From Cordia subcordata (lineage: Eukaryota > Streptophyta > Magnoliopsida > Boraginales > Cordiaceae), in NCBI GenBank assembly GCA_028554755.1, contig JAPTOF010000017.1, positions 11,803,501 through 11,867,500 on the forward strand: a stretch of DNA of 64,000 nucleotides, in the 5' to 3' direction. Of this stretch, positions 52,548 through 62,640 are shown piece by piece. The position numbers and the translations under genes were made by a program. Every line of letters starts with the position of its first letter. Position 1 is the stretch's first letter. The notes under the pieces are model-generated. The model had not been told where the DNA came from, searched no databases, and saw only the letters and a list, made by a program, of their open reading frames with translations.

Positions 52548-55500
52548 TGTATATATATATATGTATATATGTATGTATGTATATGTATATATATATATGT
52601 ATATATGTATGTATGTATATATGTATGTGTGTGTATATATATATATATATTATTCTTTTTTTTCTTTTTTTGAATGAATGCAAAACCTACACCTAATGTC
52701 TCCCCCTGGCTCTGATACCATGTTGAAAGAAAAGGAGAGACATAAAGGCTAATAATATATTGTATTGCATTAAACTAATGTAAAAAGCTCTTATATAGGG
52801 TTAAGTACAATAAATAATAACCTGTTTTCCCAATGTGGGACAAACACTATTACTACTTCAACACTCTCAAATTTACAAATTAGCAACCAGATAACATATA
52901 TTAACCTACTACTACAGATTTTCACATACATATATATATGGATTACAATCCTACTCTGCAAACTAGATACTATTTGCTGAATCAACTTTTTTCCTACTCA
53001 AATGGCAAGATTCAAATGTTTCCATATAAATGAAGCTCCCTCCAAAATTGGGTTCTAAATGTAAAAGGAATATGGCTAGAAGTGTTTTTGACTTTCCAAA
53101 TAAGAGTCAAATTTTGGGACAACCAAGAAAGCATGGTTTGACTTAAAAATGGCCCAAAATTTGAGACCTGTTTCAAAAGTGAAATTAAGTATGCCTAAGA
53201 TATTCCAATTGTAATCCCTTATCTTGTTCAGAAATAAAAAGTTGAAGTACATATTCAAAATCATAATGTCTGAATATAGTATGGAGAACCTTTTCACTCT
53301 CAAGTAAAAATGAACTCTCAAAGGAGACTCATCTTTTGGGATATAGGGAGAATTCATGATAGGACAGAGAAAGTACATGCTTTTTCGAAATGAAAATTTG
53401 AAGGTACCTATATTTTGTCCTTGAAAAATCTGAATGTTTGAATATAGTGTGGGAAGCTTTTTTCACTCCCAACTAAAAATGTTGGAACTCCCGAAGGAGA
53501 CTCCTTTTTGATATAGGGATAATTCACAATAGGACAGAAAAAGTATAAGATTTTTCCAATGAGATTACCAATCTACTTGAATGGTTAGTGAGTATAGCAT
53601 ATTATTTCACAACCAATTTAGACAACTACAAAGTTGATAAAAATTATTTAAGTTGATCTTGAAGTTAACTGCTATAATAAGGAAATTGGTAGAAGTAAAA
53701 GCAAAAAGGTCATAATTTAGTTATAACACGTAAACTTGAATACAATTAGCTGAAGCTTACCGTTCCTAAGACATCACTCACATCAACTGAGGCAAATTCA
53801 CAAGATAGAGCTGGAAAACTGCATAAAGATTTTGGCATAACATTATGGAAAGCTTAAAAATGTCAAATTACATTGCTAGGGTAGAGCAAAAAGTAATGAA
53901 ATAGGTTAAACAATGCAAACCAAAAACATGAGCATATAGCAACTTATCACTGATGTATGAAACAAATGGCATAGAAGGCACAGAAACATAGACACCACAG
54001 CAATTTTTGGACCAATTCACCACAAAAAGAAATCACCAATATAGCTGTGATTCTGGAATTAAAATATCTATGTTAATAAGAAAAAGAATTTGTTACAAAA
54101 ATAGAAAAGGATAACCTAGTGCACGAAGCACCTGCTATTCGGGTGGTTTGGGAAAGGGCTTGACTCACCATGTGGGCCTATAATGTGTAGACTTACTTGC
54201 ATTTCGGCAAGAGGCTATTCCCAGAACCTGAAACCATGACCTTTACAGTTGAAAGAATTCTATGACACTACTGCCAGTGGAATATCAGTTACATGGCCAA
54301 TCAACAAAGAGTTCTATATACCAGCTAAATATTGATCACCACAAGGTATACAAAAATTACTTAAGTATGAATTATTAGAAAACCAAGAAAATATATCGAA
54401 GCGATCTTCTCCACAGAAAATCAAGGAAGCTTCCAGTCCTCCAATAGTTTCCTTCCGTAATTTTATAAGCTGAAAGATAATAGAAAATGAAAGGAAAATG
54501 AATAAAAAGGTAAAGAAGTGGCCAGGTCCCCTTATACCTAATATTGAAGTCAATCCTTAAGAATTCTCCATCAGAACTATTGTCAACAACAATTGATGTA
54601 GATGTGCTCAATGTCAAATAATCATTTAATTCCTGCAAAGACCAGTGAACAGAACAGATGGCCATCACAATGTTTTGCAGAAAGAGAAGAGTCAAGTGAA
54701 ATCAAGAAATAATGATGGAATTTTCATCTAACTTTTGCATTTGCTGAACCCTTAAGAAAAGTTACGCATAGTTAATTAGAACACTGTGCAGGAGTGATCA
54801 CAATTAAGCTAAATATTCATGTAAAATCTTGAATACATGGAACACATTTATTAGCTTCTCACCATTCCAAATAAAAATATCATTGAAAAAGCAGCTATAA
54901 TCGACAATCCAGCACCAGAAAACGATGCCTCTGTTAAATCTCTGGGAATCTTCCTGTTTAACATCAAAAAGAAATATGAGGAGTTTTAGTTTGACAAAAT
55001 GGTGAAATGCTCGCTTTTAAGCCAAGCACATAAAATGCAATCAACCCAAACATATTCCCTGCTATGAATAAACAAAACACAACAATACTTATTGCTTGCA
55101 GCCCTATCAGAAGGATCCGTTAAGGCAATACAAATTATATTTGAGATGACAAATTTTTTATTATAATCTTCTATTCCTCTTTCTATATTTTCTGTAGCAT
55201 TTGAAACATATTAATAGATTTCATTCAGATAAACTATCAGCGAAATATGCAACAAAAGTGCAATTTACTCCGGCATAACGTGAAATGCTTACCCAAGCAT
55301 TGAAAGATATCATTGCATCAAACACTGCAGGTAAACAAAACAAGACAACATTCTATTACTTGCATCATCGTTTCGAGAATCTCTCCAGCCAATAGCAAAA
55401 AGAATTTTAGACAAGAATTTCGATTAGAATCCTCCATTCCAATTCTTCATCTCCTGTAGCATCCGAAAGCAAACTAAACCAAGTCTCATTCCACTAGGCG

Positions 55501-55892
55501 GACTCAGCTAATTAACCACTAGAAATGAGTAAATGGATTAAATTAGATAAACTTTCAGCTAAATGATAGCGAAAAAGGCAATCTGTTAGCACACAAAGTT
55601 ACATAATTAAAAAAAAAAAAAGCCTCAATTAAGCGTTTTTTATCCACAATCTTAATCTAATCCATCTAAATAAGCAACAAATGCAAATAACTAAATCGCA
55701 TATGTATGTGTGTTTGTATGTTGCTTCAAATGAATATTCAACTTAAGCTAAAATTGGAGGGCAGTTATAAACACACTAACCTAAATAAAATACTTCAAAG
55801 TAATTAACAAACAAAATTATTTACAATTAGAAAAATCTAATAATAGCTGACCTGTAGAAATCGACGGATTTGAGCTTGTTTCTAGAAATCAT
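41191..55892 (-). CDS. PDIL5-4: protein disulfide isomerase-like 5-4 (thioredoxin plus ERV/ERGIC domains)
   Basis: Fifteen exons on the minus strand (55852-55892, 54863-54953, 54538-54632, 53761-53818, 47182-47366, 46985-47042, 45523-45563, 45303-45377, 44752-44808, 44014-44080, 42821-42967, 42025-42249, 41575-41724, 41411-41488, 41191-41268) sum to 481 residues, the family length. Order: cytosolic N-terminus ([20 protein letters not shown]), membrane segment 29-44, ERGIC N-domain, a thioredoxin fold with active site C170-Y-W-S ([12 protein letters not shown]) and the YPSIRIF strand, the ERV/ERGIC C-domain ([27 protein letters not shown]), a second membrane segment ([19 protein letters not shown]) and tail LGKNI. 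The single-Cys CYWS is normal for PDIL5-3/5-4, so isomerase rather than full oxidase activity is likely. It should act in the early secretory pathway. Exon 10 joins in phase only at a GG instead of AG. Intron 4 (6394 bp) contains a copia element. Confidence 0.9.
47428..47570 (-). repeat. 3' LTR of the copia element
   Basis: 143 bp, begins and ends with the inverted hexamer TGTTGA/TCAACA on the plus strand. It is the downstream LTR because the element reads on the minus strand. Confidence 0.92.
47571..47581 (-). promoter_or_regulatory. polypurine tract of the copia element
   Basis: On the minus strand TTGAGGAGGAG directly precedes the 3' LTR, the position where plus-strand DNA synthesis is primed. 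Confidence 0.75.
48834..48927. repeat. 47-bp tandem duplication inside the copia element
   Basis: TCATTACCTCGTGCCAAC heads two copies, at 48834 and 48881, that differ at a few bases. It lies between the integrase and reverse transcriptase regions and contributes to loss of the reading frame. Confidence 0.85.
50171..50468 (-). mobile_element. TRIM-like element nested in the copia element
   Basis: The right repeat (about 50353-50468) starts TTAGAGTTACCACCTCATCT and ends with a tandem pair of a 39-bp unit (TTGGTCTATTTATTTATTAT and TTGGTTTATTTATTTATTAT). The left side (50171-50251) carries the same tandem pair but lacks the first 50 or so bases, so it is truncated. GGCTCTGATACTAT (50341-50354) beside the right repeat resembles a tRNA-Met primer site in minus orientation. 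The internal part is about 100 bp and non-coding. It interrupts the copia frame between protease and integrase. COBL intron 1 is a relative. Confidence 0.65.
52222..52655. repeat. 434-bp TATG/TATA simple repeat in the copia leader
   Basis: Almost pure alternation of TATA, TATG and TGTA words. All frames of both strands stay open over most of it, producing long Tyr/Ile/Met/Val or Tyr/Ile/His/Thr nonsense. It lies between primer site and gag. Confidence 0.95.
52708..52720 (-). promoter_or_regulatory. primer-binding site of the copia element
   Basis: On the minus strand TGGTATCAGAGCC follows the 5' LTR without a gap. This is the usual copia site complementary to initiator tRNA-Met and fixes the orientation of the element. 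Confidence 0.9.
52721..52863 (-). repeat. 5' LTR of the copia element
   Basis: 143 bp, about 95 percent identical to the copy at 47428-47570. It lies next to the primer-binding site, so it is the promoter-side LTR. Confidence 0.92.
53271..53563. repeat. imperfect direct duplication in PDIL5-4 intron 4, period about 168 bp
   Basis: TGAATATAGT..CTTTTCACTC..GGAGACTC..GATATAGGG..AATTCA..ATAGGACAGA occurs at 53271-53394 and again at 53439-53563 with scattered differences. It lies outside the copia element. No function is suggested. Confidence 0.75.
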
Positions 55893-57928
55893 GGCGTTTT
55901 GGGCGGAATTTTTACAGTTCTAAAGCTAAGATTAAACAGATCTGAGAGGCGAAAGCGATTTTTTTTTTCCCCTCATTCGATAACCGCAGTGTTGTGTGCT
56001 GTGCGTTTGAAGCAGGATCGTTTAGGATTTTTTTTTTTTTAATTTTTTTGGGGGTCAATTTTAGATTCTCATGGATATGGCATTTTTTTTTAACGGAATT
56101 TATTAATAATTTAACTAGATTTTACTTCAGAAGAAAAATTAACGCGAGCAAGTTACGAGAATTTGTTATTTATTGGATGAGCAAATTGGTTGAACCATGT
56201 CATTTGGCGGGCTTAAAAAAAGGTTTAGAAAAATATATCCATTATTTTTTTTTGCAGACTGTTTAGAATAAATAAATTCCACAAAGTAAATGTAACTTTT
56301 TATATTTGGTAGCGCTTTATTACGATATGAAATTTGTTTGAAATTCTAACATTTGCAGATGTTGGACTTGTTCTAGTATATTCAAATCTTAGCTGAGTAA
56401 GTGAAATTTGTAATTCCATGAAATGCAAATCCACAAAAAATCTTTCAAAGACAAAAATATCCTTTTAATTATTAATATAATATAATACTAGTCTTTTTTA
56501 TGCAATTATATTTAAGTAAAGTGTACATATTAATTCTAACTCTAAATATGTTCCAAACACAATTCGAATTACAAATAATAGAATTGACCTAAAAATATTT
56601 TATGTATCCAAACAAGAGAATTCATTTGCAAATAGAATTCATTTACAAATGAAATAAATTTCATATTACAAGTGCTTCTAAACACTATGTTAGTAATTCC
56701 TATTGACTTGCCCCTTATGTACAAAATATTTCTACTAGGGAAATATTTTTTAACGAGGTAATTAAAAGTTATGTATAATTGTATCTCATAAAGAATAACA
56801 CAATCAATTTAATAGGAATGATAATGGCTGCTGCCCCCATATCACTCCATAGTAGTACAGCAAAGGCTAGGAATGATTTTCGACCAAAACTCCTAGTCGA
56901 CAAGGTTTTTTGCCTCGGCAGGTAGGGCTAGAGATCTATTGATCCCACTTCGGCTCGTCCGGCCCCTATATATATACATTTTTTTTTAACTTTTGTTATT
57001 TAACTATATAGTTTTTATAGTTTCATTATAAGTAAAGATAAAATTCTTGTAATTTAGTTGTTTAAGTTTCTTATGCCTCTTTGAAGGCCAAAGTTCAAAT
57101 CTCCTTAATGATACTTTATAATTTTTTTTGTGTGTGTTAAGATTTAATTTTATGTTATTAATCGATAGGAATTTTAACATATAGGGCTTTAATTCGATTT
57201 TGCTCCTTTGACCTTATTGACCAGTGTGGAGCAGAAATTTTTTATCCAATTGGGGTTGGGATGGTGTCAAGTGTTTATATTGATATTAGGTATTAGATAA
57301 GGGTAAACATAAAAGTTTTTTACCGATACAAAGTTAAGAATTAGCAAATCCCGTTTTTACCTTGCTTCATTGCCAACACCACAATTGTATTTTTCCATTC
57401 CAAGAAGGTAGTTGAAAGTCATGCATAATTAAGGATGACAATGGTTCCCATACTCCCCCCCTAAGGATACCACGCATAAGGATTGAAATAATCCTCTCAA
57501 TTCTCATATCAATATATTTAAGAGAACTTTTAATATGAGAAATCTTAATCCATTTAATATGCCGACGTGCTTAAAAGCCATTCACTGTAATGATATTCTT
57601 GAAAGCAAAATTGGATTAGTCTCATTTAATGAATGTTCACTTGACACCAAAAAAGAAAAAAAAAGGAAAGAAAAGAAAAAAAAAAGAAAGAAAGAAAGAA
57701 AAAAATAAATAGGCCATATATGGAAATTGAATTCTGTTTACATCTACTAGCCCAGGCACGTAGCATTCAGAGACAATGTCCAAACCTTTATTGCAGAGCG
57801 AGTACAGGTGATTATTAACTCCATTATCAGGAAACCTTAGGTGTGGGGCGTGCCTTTATATTTTGGATAGCAACTCATCAATGATTTAATGCCTAGGGGC
57901 AATGGACCACTATGTTGTCTTACTACAT

Positions 57929-57930
<2 letters not shown>

Positions 57931-57974
<44 letters not shown>
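57931..57974. repeat. (AT)n microsatellite
   Basis: About 22 uninterrupted AT repeats, followed by imperfect ATAC/ATAT words to about 58020. Confidence 0.95.
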
Positions 57975-57977
<3 letters not shown>

Positions 57978-59125
57978 TATACATATAGATACATATATAT
58001 ATATACATATATACATATATCTATACTCCAAGTTATAATTATAAGTTGTCATTTTCGTTGCCATTGCCGTTCTCTTTGCTTTTTCTCTTGTTAACCTTCA
58101 ATTCTCATAAACCCTTATTTTCTCAAAAATTAATCCAAATAAGCACCATATGAATACAAGATCAAGAGATGTCACCATGAAGACTAATTCAAAAATTGTC
58201 TTTTGCGTGCCTGGCAATGGTACCATGCCCTGCTCTACTCCGCAAGAGTATCCCGAGGGCTGGAATGGGGCGGAGCAGGGTTTTGGGCAAAAATTACCCC
58301 TGCTAGGGTTGGGGGACAATCGGTTTTTGCCTAGTAGATTTATCTATCCCACTCCATGATATCATAATCCTATGCATAGAACATTGTATCAATTTTTCAT
58401 GCTGTATATATCTTTAATAAAGGAAGCAGGCTTATATCGTAACACGACCAGAGAAGGGTCAAAAAGAAATCTTGACGAATTCTCTATTTCCTTTTGCACA
58501 TTGCTCAAAGGTGAAATTTCAGATATGGCTTTAGAATACAGTGAAAGGGTGATGCTGTGTAGTTGTTGCTGTGACTGCATTTCTTTTTTGGTTGACAAGA
58601 CAACTTGGTGGTGAAAAATTAATATGTTCTACTGATGGATATTCTTCAAAGAGAGGGTTTTACCATATGAAAGTTAATAATTTAAGGGTTTGAAGCTTTT
58701 TGGTGATTGAGATATTTATCTTCTTATATGTTTTGCATAAAATGGATACAGGATAACATCAGATGTAGTACATATGCCTAGCAGACAGATTACAAAAGGC
58801 AATTGGCATGGATAGACGTCGGTTAAGGATGTTTACAAACTTGAGAACACCCTAACTCAAAAAAAAAAAAAAAACTTATAGGCTAATGTAACATTGAATC
58901 AGGAAGGGGTTGCAACTCTCCTTGGCCTTGTAAAAATTTTCAAATATTAATATATTTTTAGGTCACAAAATCAATTAGCCTCTCTATATGTTGGAAAAAG
59001 GAAAACATAAACTTTATAGCTATCAAACTATGGAATTTTTTCAACTTTTGCTTGTTGGCAGATTTAACGTTTTAAAAGATCTATATATTTTTAGGTCAAA
59101 AATTAATTACAATAATAAATAATAG

Positions 59126-59672
59126 GAGTAAATTGTATATTATTCCCTTATATTCTGACTTATACGCACCATATCTTTATATAGTATCAAAATTAACTAA
59201 TTATGCCCCTGTACTCTAACTTATATGCACTATACCCCCTGAAGTATCCAAATTAGTTAATTATTCCTCTGAAGTTTTTAAAAGTGTGCAAAATGCCTCC
59301 CACCGTCATATATTTCAAAGGGGTATTTTAAACACTTTTAAAAACTTCAGGGTATTTTATACACTTTTAGGAACTTTAGAAGGGTAATTAGCTAGTTCCT
59401 CCTGTAGTATCAAAACTAGCTAATTATCCCTTTAAAGTTTTTAGTGGGGTCCAAAATACCCTGTTGCTATAATATATTTCAAGAGAGTATTTTGAACACT
59501 TTTAAAAACTTTAGGGAGTATTTTGCATACTTTTAGGAATTTGAAGAGATAATTAACTAGTTTTAATATTACAGGGAATATGATGCACATAGGTTAGAGT
59601 AGTTTTGATACTATAAGAGGGCATGGTGCACATAAGTCAGAATATAAGGGGGTAATATACAATTTAATTACT
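59126..59672. mobile_element. foldback-type inverted-repeat element
   Basis: The left arm (GAGTAAATTGTATATTATT.. CTTATATTCTGACTTATACG) and the right arm in reverse complement (GAGTAATTAAATTGTATATT.. CTTATATTCTGACTTATGTG) match for roughly 200 bases. The shared blocks include TAGTATCAAAA and AACTAGTTAATTAT. The middle repeats a 'CTTTTAAAAACTTNAGGG'-type motif. There is no coding capacity. The target duplication is not clear. Confidence 0.75.
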
Positions 59673-60405
59673 CTAAATTATAGTTATGAAATTACGGGAT
59701 TTAATTTATCTAGAGTTTTGAAGCTTTATTATTGATCATATCGGTCATATTTAGGTAGTTATCACATCATCTGAAAATTAAAGCTAACAGAGCGGAATTT
59801 GGTGTGTATATATATGTATATATATGTATATGTATATGTATGTATATATGCTTTCAACAACTAAAAACTTTTATAAAAGGACAGTCTAATAAGCACAATC
59901 TACACTCAGATGTGTTGAGAACATGTGCGAGCTAGGTACATTGCGATGATGAAGTTTGTTCTGTCTGAGTCGTTAAAATATTGGCCCCTACTTCTTGAAG
60001 CTAATGTCAACCTGTTCTTTTCTTGAGTCTACATATCCTTTTCATCGTCAAATTTAAAGTAGGACAGTAAATGATGAAAAGATTTCAGAATTAGCAAAAT
60101 TCACAAAATAGCCTGATTCCTTATCATAGTTCAGTTTATTCTGTGTGCCTTGTAGTTTGTTTAAAGTGCACGGTAACCCTTCTATTACTGTAAATTTAGC
60201 CCTATTCTATTTTTCTTCGGAGTACGATATGCATGTTGATGAACAATGACAGCCGATGAGAATTAATGACTAAACATAACGTACATCATTAGATTCAGCT
60301 TCTCTTTTTGCATTATAATGGTACAGGTTATGGTCCAGGAAGAGAAATCGTTCAGATATTTCCATATACATATATATAGTTATGATCATAAAAGTGAAAA
60401 TTTAA

Positions 60406-61942
60406 CTAAAGTAAATTAGCTATGGTAGACAAAGGTACTAAGCATAAGCCTCTTTCCTTCAGGTCTGAAATATCACTATCCCTTCCACCAGCAGCTAATC
60501 CATTATCCCCAGAAGTATTCATTTTCCCCTATAAAAAGCAAAACCATTGAAAATTGTATCAGTATACAATAAGTGCAAAAATTGAAAGAAGAATCACTAT
60601 ATCATGAATTTTTTTGATTTGTTTCCTTTTTACCTCTGATATATCTATTGTAGCCTTCTCTTTGTGTTTCACTTGATGAAACTCATTCATATAAGAAACC
60701 TGTCAGAATTTAGAAGAATTAATCTTAGCGTTTGCTTGGACTTTGTTTTGTGTCGGAGACTACAAAACAAAATTAACACAATTGACGGATGATGGTAATT
60801 TAGTTTAGTACTTCTGTATTGTCAATGGAGCGGGATAAGGTTGGGATTTGTTACATATCCCCTACTCTGCGGTTGGAGAAAAACCCCTGCCTTTACCCAT
60901 AAATATTTCTTACTACCATTCTTGCCTTGATCGGAGCGGGAAAAGAAAGGCCCCCGCCCCACCCTTGTGGGGCACCAGCCAATAAGGTCAACAATGAAAG
61001 ACAATTGGGTAAATTGAATCAAAACCCCTACCTATTAGTAATATATAAATAGATTCTAACACAGAAACATAGCCAAAATGTCTTACAAAGACATTTAAAA
61101 TTTGATTTTCAAATTCACTTCAGAAAATTTTACCACTGAGGTAGAAATTGTTTTGTGAATATAGTAATTATAATAGAATTATAAAATTATATAATTAGAT
61201 AAAGAAAAAAAAATCAAAAATATACATGCACAAATATACCAGGTTAGGTCATGGCAGGAACGATAATCCCTTACCCCAACTCATCCCTGTAACAGGGTAG
61301 GGCAAAAACTCTGTCCCTCCCTACCCCTGCGGTACTTATACGAAATGAGATAATGCAGAATACCATTATCTTCCCTAGCGACAAAAAGGTGAAGGAAAAT
61401 CTTAAAATCCTTTATTTTGTCGTTAGAGTTAGTTTCGGTTTTGAAAATTCACTGACTAATTAAAGATGGAAAAATTCGATATAGCTAATGTGTGCATGCC
61501 ATGATAGCATACTGCATACATGTTGTGTAAGCAGTTAAAGAAAAAAAAATAAAAAAAAAGACCCTCATCATATATACATGCAAAAATAAGAGTTTGAACA
61601 AGTTAATAATTAATAAAATCTCACCTTAGGACTATTTATTGGTGAACTTGCTGTATCTTCTAGATCATTATCCGCCAGTGGTGTTCCCTCAACCTTTCGC
61701 TTCCTGAAAGAAGAAGAATGATCATTACGCTTATCATGGCTGGCCTTTTTGGCTGCTGAAGAGGCAGCATCTGTGATGAAAGAAGGGCTTTCATAGCCAG
61801 AAGGAAAAGCGCTTTCTTCATGGTTTTCACATAGAAAATCTTGAATGTAGTACGTCCAACTGCTCTCTTCAGGAGCAAAATCATCTTCGGTTTGTGCTTT
61901 TGAATTTTGAGCTTTGTGCATAGAGTTCATAGAGCTTTCCAT
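60406..61942 (-). CDS. VUP: vascular-related unknown protein (VUP family)
   Basis: Three exons on the minus strand (61625-61942, 60634-60699, 60406-60528) join in phase to 168 residues. The start MESSMNSMHK is the first ATG after a TATA box at 62070. Conserved family blocks are visible: EESSWTYYIQDFL, a Ser-rich acidic stretch with YESPSFITDAASS, basic FRKRKVEG, DLEDTASSPINSPKV across the first junction, and a C-terminal DLKERGLCLVPLS. There is no signal peptide, membrane segment or known fold, and it is probably disordered. From memory, Arabidopsis VUP proteins are expressed in vascular tissue and affect growth and hormone responses. The biochemical role is not known. Intron 1 (60700-61624) contains two GC-richer patches (60,820-60,990 and 61,245-61,345) that may be a transposon remnant. 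Confidence 0.82.
60818..61380. other. GC-richer patches in VUP intron 1, possible transposon remnant
   Basis: CAATGGAGCGGGATAAGG at the left and ATAATGCAGAATACCATT at the right border two blocks rich in CCCC/GGGG words (CCCCCGCCCCACCC, GTAACAGGGTAGGG). A similar style of sequence occurs at 58,200-58,330. No inverted repeat long enough to classify it was established. Confidence 0.35.
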
Positions 61943-62069
61943 CTATAATGCAAAGAAGGGTTTTTTTTATTTACTTAGCCAAAAAAAAAAAAAAAGAAAG
62001 AGAGAGAAAGAGAAGGATTATTAGGTTTAATGGCTAGTTTTGAAGATTGAAGCCCCTCTAAAAATGGTG

Positions 62070-62077
62070 TTATATAG
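62070..62077 (-). promoter_or_regulatory. TATA box of the VUP gene
   Basis: CTATATAA on the minus strand lies 128 bases before the ATG at 61942, implying a leader of about 95 bases. Motif and position only. Confidence 0.55.
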
Positions 62078-62597
62078 TGCAGGAAGATACATCAGGTATG
62101 AAGTTTCTGAGTGAGGAATCTTGGGTTAGTGGGGCCCTATGAAGTTGTGGGGGCTGCAACAGAGAAAACTAAAAAGAAATTAGATTAGAAAAAGTTTGAC
62201 CTTTGTGGATTTGGATTAGATTATTGTTTTACACGGATTTGCCAAATCTTAGTTTCTAATATTTGAAGAAGTCACATAATGACTTTGGACTGTATCTTAA
62301 TGTACTCACTTTTTCATCCCAGAGAATTCAAGAATATTGACATGAATCTTCCCAGAATGGAAGCATATAACTTCCTTTGAAATGTACTTGAATTCATCTC
62401 TTCGAAGGAGTTATGCTTTTACTTCTTTTCGAAATATTGTAACGCAACTTGTATAGAAAGCACGTACTAGAAGGGGAGCCTTGACATGAAAGGTGTTACT
62501 GTATTATTTATATCTGATCCTGGAAATTTTATCCGACCCTCAAAATCTCACACGTAATAAGAATTTGATGTACTCGGCTTTCGCTTAATTTTGATAC

Positions 62598-62638
<41 letters not shown>
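62598..62638. repeat. (AT)n microsatellite
   Basis: About 20 AT repeats upstream of the VUP gene. Confidence 0.95.

Positions 62639-62640
<2 letters not shown>

Larger units (their letters stand above)
47423..52868 (-). mobile_element. Ty1-copia LTR retrotransposon in PDIL5-4 intron 4
   Basis: Two 143-bp LTRs (47428-47570 and 52721-52863) start TGTTGA and end TCAACA and differ at roughly eight positions, about 95 percent identity. CTCTC flanks both sides (47423-47427, 52864-52868), the 5-bp target duplication of copia elements. The element reads on the minus strand, like its host gene: primer site at 52708-52720, gag, protease, integrase, reverse transcriptase, RNase H, purine tract next to 47570. 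This order (integrase before reverse transcriptase) defines the copia group. Frames are broken by stops and shifts, so it is not autonomous. A second small element is nested at 50171-50468 and a large simple repeat fills its leader. Confidence 0.93.
55893..60405. other. spacer between the PDIL5-4 and VUP genes
   Basis: PDIL5-4 promoter on the left, then AT-rich sequence. It holds poly-purine (GAAAA)n at 57,650-57,710, an (AT)n run, a GC-richer patch at 58,200-58,330 (TGGAATGGGGCGGAGCAGGG), poly-A at 58,860, an inverted-repeat element at 59,126-59,672 and (TATG)n-like words at 59,805-59,850. No gene was recognised. Confidence 0.55.

Noticed and set aside
52088..52696. Long open frames of 130 to 202 residues on both strands
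   Set aside because: They lie over the TATG/TATA simple repeat. The repeat words contain few stop codons, so all registers stay open. The translations are Tyr/Ile/Met/Val or Tyr/Ile/His/Thr nonsense.
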